Shown here one piece after another: positions 1-7,656 of a stretch of 21,283 nt of DNA. Below the pieces are notes generated by a model, which was not told where the DNA came from, ran no database searches, and worked only from the letters and a program-made list of their open reading frames with translations. Each line of letters opens with the position of its first letter. The first letter of the stretch is position 1. The translations under genes and the position numbers were made by a program. This DNA comes from a virus, in the IMG/VR virus record IMGVR_UViG_3300020213_000282, positions 1 through 21,283 of that record. One strand, 5' to 3'.

Positions 1-34
1 GCTTGCCTTCCTCTACTCCGCGGTTTCCCGCCCG

Positions 35-60
35 CACAGTCCCACCGTAGTGAGGCTGTG
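35..60 (-). other. hairpin downstream of the leftmost leftward gene
   Basis: CACAG at 35-39 pairs with CTGTG at 56-60, and the interior adds a CCCAC/GTGAG stem with one G-T pair. It lies just past the stop of the leftward gene 83-781. There is no T-run, so it is not a convincing intrinsic terminator. It may be a processing or stability hairpin. Bases 1-82 hold nothing else recognisable. Confidence 0.3.
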
Positions 61-82
61 AACGGCGTGAAGCTACAGTTCC

Positions 83-781
83 TTAGCGGATAAAGTAGCG
101 CACAAGAGCACCCTGGTCTGCAGCCGCGTTTGCAACGATTGCGTATCCAAGTTCCTGCTCATCGAACCCGCCCTTGGCTGTGGTACCTTTGACCACCTGG
201 CCTGTGGTGTCATCTCCTGAGACAAAGGACTTGCCTACAACAAGCGCTTCACCAGCGACTGCGCGACCATCACCTTCGGTGAGAATCCATCCGTAGTCGC
301 CCGATACTGCTGCACACTGGAATGCGCCCTGTGTCATCTGAACCTTTGAAGTTATAGCAGCGATAACAACATCCGACATCCCGATAAACGTGAGGTCTGA
401 ATCAGCTACAGCAAGTGCTGTGCCGAGTGCAGTCTCAGGATAAAGAGTGAGAGTCGTTGCATCGTTCGTGCGAATCTTAAAGGTCTGGCCGACACCAGTA
501 CCATCATCTACAACGCCGATTGCATCCTCAAACGCGCCAACTGTCATGGTTGATGCTGCGCGTGTGAGATATACAATACGTCCCTGCTGGTCTGTACTCG
601 AAGACCATAGGTCAGCCGAGGTAACGGTAGCTGGAACGACAATGTTGCCGTTTGCGATAGTTGAGCCGTTCTTGACGAACTGCCATTCACGACCGTCTGG
701 GGTCGACGCACGCTGCCCGAGCTTAAACTCGCCACGAGTGGTGATTGTCTGATAGACGGACTGGAAGCTAATTGTGTTCAT
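83..781 (-). CDS. accessory virion (capsid decoration-like) protein
   Basis: A 232-aa protein starting at ATG 781 and ending in TAA. The N-terminus (MNTISFQSVYQTITTRGEFK) is followed by a G/T/V/A-rich, beta-type sequence with no signal peptide or membrane segment. The C-terminal stretch GYAIVANAAADQGALVRYFIR resembles the ends of small beta-barrel head-decoration proteins, in which a conserved G-x-A turn precedes a last strand. It is the third or fourth gene after the major capsid protein in transcription order, a usual place for decoration, fibre-base or head-completion proteins. A virion structural role is inferred from position and composition; the exact family is not recognised. No Shine-Dalgarno motif precedes the ATG: the leader is A-rich (AAAACAAAAAC). 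Confidence 0.6.
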   Translation of the reverse strand: MNTISFQSVYQTITTRGEFKLGQRASTPDGREWQFVKNGSTIANGNIVVPATVTSADLWSSSTDQQGRIVYLTRAASTMTVGAFEDAIGVVDDGTGVGQTFKIRTNDATTLTLYPETALGTALAVADSDLTFIGMSDVVIAAITSKVQMTQGAFQCAAVSGDYGWILTEGDGRAVAGEALVVGKSFVSGDDTTGQVVKGTTAKGGFDEQELGYAIVANAAADQGALVRYFIR

Positions 782-822
782 GTTTTTGTTTTCAGGTTCA
801 GGCTCTTAACCTTCCCCAGTTC

Positions 823-835
823 GTGGCTGCGCCAC
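823..835 (-). other. small intergenic hairpin
   Basis: On the leftward strand GTGGC-GCA-GCCAC forms a 5-bp stem with a 3-nt loop in the 67-bp gap between the genes at 849-1364 and 83-781. No T-run follows in the leftward direction. It may be a processing site; the support is weak. Confidence 0.25.
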
Positions 836-848
836 TTAATTTTTAATA

Positions 849-1364
849 CTATGCTGCTGCGAAGACGCCACTTTGGGAGACCATTCTCCAGCTTGTGCCA
901 TCACAAACTAAAGTAATTGTGTCTCCTACAACGGCTGTTCCTTGAGTGTTAGTCAGGGTTGTGCCAGAGATAGCTGCACCTGTAGCAGATGCTTTAGCTA
1001 CAATGGTTCCACCTGTGACAGTGAAGCCTGCCGTTACACTGGAAACCGTGAAGGTATACCACAAACCGTTTGCTGCAGTCGGTAGTGTCCACGATGGAGT
1101 ACCACTTGTTGCTCGGTTGTTGAACACTTGTCCTGACTGTGCGGCTGTTAGAACAACAGTTGCACCGACAAGCGCACTGTTTGTAACGAGACGAGCGGTT
1201 GGTCCACTTGGTGCAGCTGTGAAAGTTGCTACTCCTGTAACTGCAAGAGTTCCTCCAACAGTCGCGTCGCTGGTAGTCTCAATCGGAAGTGCCGTTTGAA
1301 TACCACCATTGAACTTGACTACTGGTAGATTGTCTTCTATTTTTTGTGTTCCTGGTGTTGCCAT
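849..1364 (-). CDS. small virion structural protein, beta-rich
   Basis: A 171-aa protein starting at ATG 1364. It is dominated by A, T, G, V and S. Middle and C-terminal segments such as LTAAQSGQVFNNRA, WTLPTAANGLWYTFTV and GDTITLVCDGTSWRMV follow a pattern common in phage head-fibre or decoration proteins: a strand, a sharp LP-turn, then a closing strand with a 'DGTxW' turn. An N-terminal stretch of about 25 aa is followed by TSDATVGGTLAVTGVATF, a beta-prism-like repeat seen at the base of fibres. No signal peptide or membrane helix is visible. It lies two genes downstream of the major capsid protein. A weak purine tract (AAAAAGGAC) directly abuts the ATG, one of the few SD-like starts in the window. 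Function is inferred from context. Confidence 0.6.
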   Translation of the reverse strand: MATPGTQKIEDNLPVVKFNGGIQTALPIETTSDATVGGTLAVTGVATFTAAPSGPTARLVTNSALVGATVVLTAAQSGQVFNNRATSGTPSWTLPTAANGLWYTFTVSSVTAGFTVTGGTIVAKASATGAAISGTTLTNTQGTAVVGDTITLVCDGTSWRMVSQSGVFAAA

Positions 1365-1386
1365 GTCCTTTTTGGTTATTCCCTCT

Positions 1387-1403
1387 CCTACGCTCTACGT
1401 AGG
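1387..1403 (-). other. intergenic hairpin
   Basis: CCTACG at 1387-1392 pairs perfectly with CGTAGG at 1398-1403 across a 5-nt loop. It sits between the acidic micro-ORF 1415-1495 and the gene at 849-1364. No T-run follows. Confidence 0.3.
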
Positions 1404-1414
1404 GTCAAAGGCGA

Positions 1415-1495
1415 CTAAGCAGCCTCTCCGGCTGGCGCGGATTCCTCCACGACTTCTGCCTCTTCGACAGCTTCTACCTTTTCCTCTTCAATCAT
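1415..1495 (-). CDS. possible acidic micro-protein (26 aa)
   Basis: An ATG at 1495 opens a 26-codon frame ending in TAG. The product begins MIEEEKVEAVEEAEVVEE and ends APAGEAA. It fills most of the gap between the major capsid protein and the next virion gene, and its Glu/Val composition is far from what random translation would give. No Shine-Dalgarno motif is present, as for most genes here. It is too short to assign a family. It could be a real small protein or a chance frame. Confidence 0.35.
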   Translation of the reverse strand: MIEEEKVEAVEEAEVVEESAPAGEAA

Positions 1496-1518
1496 AGTCG
1501 TGTTCGTTTATGTGTCTA

Positions 1519-2586
1519 CTAAGATGCGCCACGGAGCTGGCCCTGGAGGCGTGGCTCTACAGCGACAAAGTTACCAGCATAAAGGAGGTAACCCACCTTT
1601 GTAAGCTGATCAACTGGACTCATCATCTTGCGGAACTGGAATCCACGAGTTGACTTCACGTTACCTGGAACTCCAGCAGGAACCGCGTCGGTTGTCTGCT
1701 TAAAGTTTGCGGTCATGATGTCTGCATCCTCGTAGTTGAATCCAACAAAGCCGAAGCCCTTAGAGTTTGCGAAGTAGAACCGTCCTGACGGCACCTGCTC
1801 GTCCTTAGCAACTCCCGTACCACGGAAGGCAAGATATACGAAGCCCTGACCACCTCCCTGTCCTGGAGTGTTCGAAACACCACCCCATGCATTCATCTTT
1901 GGGAAACCGTTGGTCTGGTAGTTCGCACGAACCGATGGAGTCATAAGAGACTCATACGTTGACCAGATTGCCTTCGTTGTGAAAGCGAGGTCTGGACTAT
2001 CAACACCAATGGTTACTGCATCATCTGCTGTTGCAAGCTTCGCAAGTGTAAGTGCACCGGTGCTTGCTAGGTAGTAACCACTCCACGCTGTGTACGTTGA
2101 ACGGCTAAGGTCGCCGTACGTTGCAAACAATGTAGAGTCAGCTGCTGCGTTTGAGAGAGAATCCCACTCGTTACCTGTGCCGTTACCTGTATAAAGGTTC
2201 TGGCCCATAACATTCAAGAGGGACTGAGCCTGTGAATCAAACTCAGTATCAAGAAGCTTTACAATCTGCTCATCTCCCATGTTTGCAGTCGTTTCTGCGA
2301 TTGCTACAACGACTGGCTTGTTGGTTGCCTTCAAGTTGAAGTTGGCCTGCACACGAACATTCTGACGGTCAGTATCAAGACGGTCTGCAATTCCCATGTT
2401 TCCACCGTTTGTGGTGTCTTGGTACTTGATTGCGAACTTGTAACTGGTACCTGAATCCCAGGCCTGGATCTTGTCCTGGCGCTGGAGGAAGGTCATAAGA
2501 CCCGGGGTACCTGTGGTAACCTGGTCATAAACCTTCTTCAGGATTTTCTCGCGGGTGGTCGTTGTGACTGCTGAGTTAAATATCAT
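1519..2586 (-). CDS. major capsid protein (HK97-fold)
   Basis: A 355-aa protein starting at ATG 2586. It forms the icosahedral head shell. The N-terminus (MIFNSAVTTTTREKILKKVY) is short and has no long delta domain, in line with the separate scaffold gene just upstream. The segment around residues 45-105 (SGTSYKFAIKYQDTT, then TDRQNVRVQANFNLKATNKP) looks like the N-arm/E-loop followed by the spine helix region (GDEQIVKLLDTEFDSQAQSLLNVMGQ). The C-terminal part (YLAFRGTGVAKDEQVPSGRFYFAN, then MMSPVDQLTKVGYLLYAGNFVAVEPR) has the P-domain/A-domain pattern of HK97-type capsid proteins. The order portal, scaffold, this gene is the standard head module. The start context has no Shine-Dalgarno motif. 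Confidence 0.88.
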   Translation of the reverse strand: MIFNSAVTTTTREKILKKVYDQVTTGTPGLMTFLQRQDKIQAWDSGTSYKFAIKYQDTTNGGNMGIADRLDTDRQNVRVQANFNLKATNKPVVVAIAETTANMGDEQIVKLLDTEFDSQAQSLLNVMGQNLYTGNGTGNEWDSLSNAAADSTLFATYGDLSRSTYTAWSGYYLASTGALTLAKLATADDAVTIGVDSPDLAFTTKAIWSTYESLMTPSVRANYQTNGFPKMNAWGGVSNTPGQGGGQGFVYLAFRGTGVAKDEQVPSGRFYFANSKGFGFVGFNYEDADIMTANFKQTTDAVPAGVPGNVKSTRGFQFRKMMSPVDQLTKVGYLLYAGNFVAVEPRLQGQLRGAS

Positions 2587-2624
2587 GATTGTAATCTGTC
2601 AAGTCCTGTAATGGACCCGGAAGG

Positions 2625-3347
2625 CTACTGCTTTCCCTGAGCTTTAAGCGCGCGAAGATAATCCACTGACGAGGCAAAAGCATCTGGATTAAGCGTAGCT
2701 CCTGCTGCTCCCGGTCGATTAGACACTGGGTCTATACGAGCGGTTCCATTATCTTTTGTGTGCGTCATTGCGGCTTTTACGGCCGCGTCCGTGTCCCTCA
2801 TGCTTGCGTGTGCAAGGCGGAGGTCTGTGAACTGGTACTTCATTGCGTGCTGCAACAACCTTCCCTCGTTAACTGTTGGGTCACTCTGCTTCACCTCAGT
2901 GAGCTGTGCAACCGCGTTATCTTCGAGAGACTGACGTGCGTCTTGCTCTGCCTGTTGCCGAGCCTGCATACCCCCGAGGATACGCTGCTCAATCTGTTCA
3001 GCAAGAGTGCCATACGTGGGTGGGATGTAATTCGGGTCGTTGAGCGGGTCTGCTTCTGCTGGTTCCGGGCTGCGCTGCTGTCCTTGTCGGAAGGCCGCAA
3101 GGTCCTGAGACCTGCGAGTGAACTCCGGCATAAAGTTCTCTTTCCATTCCTGACTAAGAGTAGCAGCATCCACTTTTCTGCCGTCTGGTAGCTCATAAAG
3201 CTCATTCTCGACTGCGGGGGTGGTTTCCGCTGGTGCATCTGTATCAGGCGCATCCGTTCCTGTCTCGTCAATCGCTGCACCGGCTTCCGTTTCTTCTAAC
3301 GATGTGGCCTCGCTTGGCGATGCGTCGAGGGTTTCTTCTGGGTCCAT
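2625..3347 (-). CDS. capsid scaffolding protein
   Basis: A 240-aa protein starting at ATG 3347. The first 50 residues are strongly acidic and disordered (MDPEETLDASPSEATSLEE and onward, rich in D, E, A, T and P). The centre (about residues 100-175) is a Gln/Glu/Ala/Arg-rich helix likely to form a coiled coil (AEQIEQRILGGMQARQQAEQ). The C-terminus is more basic and ends RALKAQGKQ, like the capsid-binding tails of scaffolding proteins. It lies directly upstream of the major capsid gene and downstream of the portal. The call rests on position, length and composition, since scaffolds share little sequence. No protease motif is seen. Confidence 0.75.
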   Translation of the reverse strand: MDPEETLDASPSEATSLEETEAGAAIDETGTDAPDTDAPAETTPAVENELYELPDGRKVDAATLSQEWKENFMPEFTRRSQDLAAFRQGQQRSPEPAEADPLNDPNYIPPTYGTLAEQIEQRILGGMQARQQAEQDARQSLEDNAVAQLTEVKQSDPTVNEGRLLQHAMKYQFTDLRLAHASMRDTDAAVKAAMTHTKDNGTARIDPVSNRPGAAGATLNPDAFASSVDYLRALKAQGKQ

Positions 3348-3429
3348 ATCAGTTCTTGACTGCCGTACCTTTGCTTGGCCCTAAGGCTGCATTGGCCTGC
3401 TTGGTCATACTTAAGCTAGTAGTAGTTTA

Positions 3430-3459
3430 CCGTCTTTGCGGACGGCCGGAAACATCCGG
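3430..3459 (-). other. two adjacent hairpins between scaffold and the upstream small gene
   Basis: CCGTC (3430-3434) pairs with GACGG (3441-3445). Directly beside it CCGG (3446-3449) pairs with CCGG (3456-3459). They stand in the 123-bp gap between the genes at 3471-3674 and 2625-3347. A further GGCC...GGCC inverted repeat lies at 3378-3398. No T-run follows in the leftward direction, so RNA processing or stability is more plausible than termination. Confidence 0.35.
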
Positions 3460-3470
3460 CATGTTAGTAA

Positions 3471-3674
3471 CTAACCTTTCTTAAATGCATCTATAATTCC
3501 TTTCAGTGGGTTAATAGAACCGTAATACGGTGCTGCCCCACTCTTTAAGTCCTTCTGACCCTGGCTTATATTGCTCCCTATCTGCCTACCAACCGCTTGC
3601 AATTTGTCCTCTGCTCTTTTCTTTTTTGCAGGAACAAATCCAATAATCTCATTCATCTTTTCAGTTAAGCTCAT
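3471..3674 (-). CDS. small basic protein between portal and scaffold
   Basis: A 67-aa protein (MSLTEKMNEIIGFVPAKKKR...). Its ATG overlaps the portal stop codon by ATGA (3671-3674), which indicates translational coupling to the portal gene. The product is basic and probably helical in its first half, with a Gly/Ser-rich centre and a final IDAFKKG. No transmembrane segment or known motif is visible. From its place in the head module it could be a head-assembly or internal virion protein. The function is unknown. Confidence 0.65.
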   Translation of the reverse strand: MSLTEKMNEIIGFVPAKKKRAEDKLQAVGRQIGSNISQGQKDLKSGAAPYYGSINPLKGIIDAFKKG

Positions 3675-5722
3675 GGTGTTGGTTGGTTATTCTTTGAAGC
3701 AAGCGCTTTGTCCTGTCTTTGGTCTTCGCGCACCGCACCCGCTTCTTCTTTGTTTGCATCAGCCTGCTTCTCAGCCATAGCAACAGCAGGATCTAACTGC
3801 AAGCCAGCACGAGCAGCAAGTTGTATTTGTCCATCAAGTGGAAGATCTTGGTATTTAATAGACGTGCTTACAGGACTTTCTTCCTCCTTAGCTGGTGGTG
3901 CAATCTCTGCAAGCTCTTCTGGAGTAAGACCCACTGCGTGTGCTGGATTCATGTTCCATACAACGCTGTTTTTAGCCATCTCAATAGGGTCGTCGTACTG
4001 AGCAATCTTTAGGTAGTCCACCGGCGAAATAATGCCCTTCATAACATCATTCTGTGCTTGCTCAAACTTGAACTCATCATCCACAGGAAGCGTCTTACCT
4101 GGAATAATGATAACCTCCTGGCCCTCTTCAAAGTCATCCTGGATTATTTCCATGTCTTCGAGGTCCCCTTCTTCTCCCTGCCATGAAACTTTGCGGTACT
4201 CAGTGTAACGGCTCTTTGAAAGCTGCATTGCCCAGCCATAGCATTCGCCATACATGTAATCTACAACCTGTACTAACTCATTAAGGCGAAGATACGACTG
4301 TTGAATAAGAGCAAGACGACCCGCCTTGGTCTCCTGTCCCTGTCTCTCTCCACGAAACGCAGACGAAGCGGCCATGATGTTATCAATCTCCTGACGTGAG
4401 TCAACCATGTCATCAAACACCATCTGAGGCAGCGCTGCACCAGTCTCACGAGTTACTCCGTCCTTTACGTTCTTCCCCCAGACAATACCCTTGGTCTGAA
4501 AACGTATACGCTGAGCATCTGACTTGCCCATAGTTCCTGCATCTACTTTAAGAATACCGTTAGCCATCTCGCAGTTCTCATCAATATCCATCTTGCGCTT
4601 GTCGATACCACGCTGGAGTGTAGAAGCAAGCTCAATCATGTCTGTGCGACCGATAGGGCTGTTTTCATTATTGAACACAGTAGCAAACATGTATGGCTTC
4701 CGTGGAGAATCGAAATAATTGAAGTAGTACGGCGTAAAGACACGCGGTGCTTCAACTGGTGCAGCTTGAACATCGCTCGTAGTTGGCTCAAGTTCTCCTT
4801 CCATACCAACAGAACCGCTCTCACCAGCGTTTGTTGGTGCTATTTCGCCGGCCTGGTTTGCCATATCATACTCGGCTCTGCGCTGCTGCTGCTCAAGTTT
4901 AATTGGTGTCAGGAACTGTCTACGGGCCTCTCCTTGAAGTTCTTTAAGTCCTGCACGCTCTTCTTCAGTAAGAAGAATACCCTTCCAGTCCCAATAGGGA
5001 TTCTGGATAACGCCTAGAACAATATTGTCTAACTTAAAGATGACATGATTCACAATCCATGCCTCTTTGTATGTGACGTCAGGATTCTTTACATACATAT
5101 CCTGCTCCCCCTCTTCGGTCTCAGGAAACCCAAACTTTTTCATAAGCACACCCTTCTTTTCAGGGAAGCGTTCTACAAGCGCGCAGAGATTATCTTCAAT
5201 CTCTTCAATAGCAAACTCTGAGTCCTGCTCTTTGGTAGAATACTTTCCTACACGTATCTTGCACGGATCGATTGCACGATAATCAAAATCATCAATTATA
5301 GGATTCCAAAATGCCTTGATGACAATAAGGCGTGCGAAGTACAAGTTGCGTAGTCCCTTACGCATCGTCTCTTTGAGGTTGCGGTCCACAAGCTTCTTCT
5401 TCATGAACTTCTCAAGCCCCATAGCAAAATCCTGCACTTCGGGACCATTGCGACCTGGAAGGATATTGATGCCAGGAGAATTAGCAATAAGCGAGTTGAT
5501 AACCGCTTCCGTGTTCACAAAAACACGATTGGCCATTACGGTCCACTGCTGCCGGGTATAAGGGATAGCGTCGAGCCAACCACTTTTGTTTGAATAAACT
5601 TTGGTGTTATTCTCGTATGTATTCTTTACTGTTTCCCAAAGCTCATCAGAAGACGACCACCGGTTATCAACCAGCTTTGCTTGTGATTCAGTACTTAGTT
5701 TTGCAATGTCGAGTGATGCCAT
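3671..5722 (-). CDS. portal protein
   Basis: A 683-aa protein starting at ATG 5722. It would form the dodecameric ring at the unique capsid vertex through which DNA enters and leaves, and on which the terminase docks. The length matches the large P22-type portal group rather than the 400-500 aa SPP1 or HK97 types. The N-terminal segment DELWETVKNTYENNTKVY leads into a wing/crown-type region (ANRVFVNTEAVINSLIANSPGINILPGRN). A core with RAIDPCKIRVG follows, then a helical stem region (GIDKRKMDIDENCEMANGILKVDAG) and a Gln/Glu/Ala-rich helical tail near residues 640-683 that could be the barrel. The stop overlaps the next ATG. A terminator-like hairpin ends only about 16 nt upstream of the start. 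No Shine-Dalgarno sequence is present. Confidence 0.85.
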   Translation of the reverse strand: MASLDIAKLSTESQAKLVDNRWSSSDELWETVKNTYENNTKVYSNKSGWLDAIPYTRQQWTVMANRVFVNTEAVINSLIANSPGINILPGRNGPEVQDFAMGLEKFMKKKLVDRNLKETMRKGLRNLYFARLIVIKAFWNPIIDDFDYRAIDPCKIRVGKYSTKEQDSEFAIEEIEDNLCALVERFPEKKGVLMKKFGFPETEEGEQDMYVKNPDVTYKEAWIVNHVIFKLDNIVLGVIQNPYWDWKGILLTEEERAGLKELQGEARRQFLTPIKLEQQQRRAEYDMANQAGEIAPTNAGESGSVGMEGELEPTTSDVQAAPVEAPRVFTPYYFNYFDSPRKPYMFATVFNNENSPIGRTDMIELASTLQRGIDKRKMDIDENCEMANGILKVDAGTMGKSDAQRIRFQTKGIVWGKNVKDGVTRETGAALPQMVFDDMVDSRQEIDNIMAASSAFRGERQGQETKAGRLALIQQSYLRLNELVQVVDYMYGECYGWAMQLSKSRYTEYRKVSWQGEEGDLEDMEIIQDDFEEGQEVIIIPGKTLPVDDEFKFEQAQNDVMKGIISPVDYLKIAQYDDPIEMAKNSVVWNMNPAHAVGLTPEELAEIAPPAKEEESPVSTSIKYQDLPLDGQIQLAARAGLQLDPAVAMAEKQADANKEEAGAVREDQRQDKALASKNNQPTP

Positions 5723-5738
5723 TTAGGAGTTGTATATG

Positions 5739-5774
5739 AAAAAAGGCAAAGACTCCCCTTGGGGAATCTCCGCC
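5739..5774 (-). terminator. terminator-like hairpin in the portal leader (possible attenuator)
   Basis: On the leftward strand the 14-nt arm read from 5774 to 5761 (GGCGGAGATTCCCC) pairs along its whole length with the arm read from 5758 to 5745 (GGGGAGTCTTTGCC), with three G-T pairs. Six Ts follow at once (5744-5739). This is a textbook intrinsic terminator. It stands between promoter 5810-5838 and the portal ATG at 5722, with no room for another promoter after it, so portal and capsid transcription must read through it. Confidence 0.7.
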
Positions 5775-5809
5775 GTATGTCCGGTATAGAGCTAACACAT
5801 ACATTGTAA

Positions 5810-5838
5810 ATTATTGATTAAGTTATGTACAGTGTTAA
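5810..5838 (-). promoter_or_regulatory. leftward sigma-70-type promoter for the portal-capsid genes
   Basis: On the leftward strand TTAACA (5838-5833) is separated by exactly 17 nt from AATAAT (5815-5810), each one base from the consensus. It lies about 90 nt upstream of the portal start. The surroundings are very AT-rich. A DnaA-box sequence ends 2 bp upstream of the -35 element. Confidence 0.6.
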
Positions 5839-5840
5839 CC

Positions 5841-5849
5841 TGTGGATAA
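5841..5849 (-). promoter_or_regulatory. DnaA-box-like site next to the portal promoter
   Basis: TGTGGATAA on the plus strand is TTATCCACA on the minus strand, a perfect match to the bacterial DnaA box. It abuts the -35 element at 5833-5838. The longer word TATCCACAGG recurs upstream of the other leftward promoter region (11058-11067). It could be a host DnaA or phage regulator site. A single site is not evidence for an origin. Confidence 0.45.
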
Positions 5850-6053
5850 CTATGTAGATCTAATCCTATGCACGTGTTCTACCGATACGGTCTGGAGCTG
5901 CTTGTTTGCAAAGTTAAGTGTTACCTTACCCCACATAACATCAAAAGCTCCACTAGTTTCCATAGCTTCAAAAATTTCAAACCGTTCCCGGAAGACTAGA
6001 AACTGCTTTGCTTCCGCGTCTGGTATATAGATTGGTATAAGTTTATCCACCAT
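5850..6053 (-). CDS. small phage protein downstream of the large terminase
   Basis: A 67-aa product from ATG 6053 (MVDKLIPIYIPDAEAKQFLV...). In-frame ATGs at 6080 and 6101 would lengthen it to 76 or 83 aa, but they overlap the terminase end more deeply. The pattern of an N-terminal IYIPDAEA strand, an amphipathic helix (FRERFEIFEAMETSGAFD) and a closing two-strand segment (GKVTLNFANKQLQTVSV) is one I associate with a small uncharacterised protein often found beside phage packaging genes. The function is unknown. It overlaps the large terminase 3' end by 11 nt, so it is translationally linked to it. Confidence 0.65.
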   Translation of the reverse strand: MVDKLIPIYIPDAEAKQFLVFRERFEIFEAMETSGAFDVMWGKVTLNFANKQLQTVSVEHVHRIRST

Positions 6054-7656
6054 AGCGCCCGTCAGAATATCCTTCTGCATTAGCTGACCTGAATAGTTCA
6101 CTCGGGTCGTACACGTTGTCTACATCAATAGCATGTGGCTTTTCTTCGCCACCACCTCCTGTTCCAAAGAAAGCTCCATCACCTCCACCCGTTGTTGCCA
6201 TCCATGCGTAGAGCGATGCAAAAACGTAGTGGTCAACCCCAGTAGTAGATGCCCAGATGTATCTCTCGATGCCTTTGTTATTTGTTACCTTCTCTCTGCA
6301 CAGTGTTTCAAAGTGTCGTATGTAATCACCGAAGTCACGGTCAGCCGGAGCGGCAATGAGCCACTTTGCTTCTAACATCTCTGTAAGCATGAGGTCTATC
6401 ACGCGGTCACGGTGTGCGTACACAATACCGTCACGGTCACCTTCACCCCTCCAGATAATTGTTTGTGGATTGTCAGCATTCTCTTTAAAGAACGACATTT
6501 CCATAAACGGATACGTGTCTACGTAGTGCTTCGCTGCTGTGTTATCCGGCATCGCGTCAATGACACCTGCCTGTGGTTTCCACGTTGCAATAATAGAATC
6601 GAGGTCTTCCCACTTTGTAAAGCGACCTATCTTAATGATGCCTCCGTGTGTGCGCACAACATAGTGTTTCATGTTGCCCACGTCTACACCGAGGAACCTT
6701 GGTCCTTGGTCGACGTCAGAGAACCTTGGTGTCCATATATCGAGGAGTGCAGCCTTTGTAATCTGCAAGTCTCCTGGCGTGTACGGGAGGCCAAGCACAA
6801 AGTTATTAAAGTATCCAGGGTCCCCCTCCGAGTCTTCAATAACTTCTTCAATAGTTATATCCGGGCACATGAGATGGGAAATGCGGTATCCATGAACACG
6901 CGAACCAGGACGTTGCGCTTGATATACACCACGTCTTCTTGTATCATCACTCAGTTTACCTTCGCACGTTCTGCACTTGTAAAACTTACCTTCAATGTTT
7001 ACAGAGTCCGGCCACACGAGGTCTTGCTCTGCTTTACAGTGCTCGCATGTAATAGTCCATAAACGCTGGTCAGACTTCTGCCAAGCAATATCAAGTTCAT
7101 CGCGCTCTGACCCGGGATTAGAGAATAACCAACGACCTCTGTACGGACTCGCTTTAGTACGAGATTTATATGTCTCAATAGCGGGCTGATTAGAACGAGA
7201 CACCTCATCATGCACAAGTACATCTGCCGACGTCGAGATAGGAGCTGTACTTGATATAGTACCCTTGAAGAACACAAATCTATCATTCAGTTCTTTGCGG
7301 TCTACGTTATCTGTTGCCATCCCACGAAACTCTGAAGGATTACTTTGTAGTATCTTGTTGAACTTCGAAGCGACAAACTCATTCACATCAGACTCAGTTG
7401 GCATTGTGTAGATGACGTTAAAGCGCAAATGCTTAACGGCAAACAATGTCTTTAGTGAGAATGTTACAGACTTTCCTACCTGAGCACATGCCATCACAAC
7501 CTGAAGTGGATGGAAGTCAGTAAGTATATCTAAGAGGAACGGTCGATTCTTCCAATCAAAAGGCTCCCCTTTCTCAGACACAATACCCTCCTCAGTCAAC
7601 CATTGAAGGATGGAAAAGTACTGTTTCTCTTTAATTATTTTATGCTGTCTTGCCAT
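6043..7656 (-). CDS. terL: terminase large subunit (GpA-like packaging ATPase/nuclease)
   Basis: A 537-aa motor that pumps DNA into the prohead and cuts the concatemer. The N-terminal ATPase has a Walker A element ACAQVGKS (residues 56-63) and a Walker B VLVHDE (146-151) with the catalytic Glu151. A zinc-ribbon-like set C204-x2-C207 and C228-x2-C231 follows, typical of the lambda GpA branch. The C-terminal RNase H-like nuclease shows its acidic residues in FLGVDVGN (D325), GVIDAMPD (D367) and GVDHYVFA (D475). A Gly-rich loop and an acidic tail end the protein. The start overlaps the end of GroEL by 17 nt, and the two genes are co-transcribed. All motifs appear intact. No Shine-Dalgarno sequence is present. 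Confidence 0.93.
   Translation of the reverse strand: MARQHKIIKEKQYFSILQWLTEEGIVSEKGEPFDWKNRPFLLDILTDFHPLQVVMACAQVGKSVTFSLKTLFAVKHLRFNVIYTMPTESDVNEFVASKFNKILQSNPSEFRGMATDNVDRKELNDRFVFFKGTISSTAPISTSADVLVHDEVSRSNQPAIETYKSRTKASPYRGRWLFSNPGSERDELDIAWQKSDQRLWTITCEHCKAEQDLVWPDSVNIEGKFYKCRTCEGKLSDDTRRRGVYQAQRPGSRVHGYRISHLMCPDITIEEVIEDSEGDPGYFNNFVLGLPYTPGDLQITKAALLDIWTPRFSDVDQGPRFLGVDVGNMKHYVVRTHGGIIKIGRFTKWEDLDSIIATWKPQAGVIDAMPDNTAAKHYVDTYPFMEMSFFKENADNPQTIIWRGEGDRDGIVYAHRDRVIDLMLTEMLEAKWLIAAPADRDFGDYIRHFETLCREKVTNNKGIERYIWASTTGVDHYVFASLYAWMATTGGGDGAFFGTGGGGEEKPHAIDVDNVYDPSELFRSANAEGYSDGRYGG

Noticed and set aside
6412-7062. 216-aa rightward frame inside the large terminase gene
   Set aside because: It is the complement of terL with Cys/Val/Thr-rich, motif-free translation; terL motifs on the other strand are complete.
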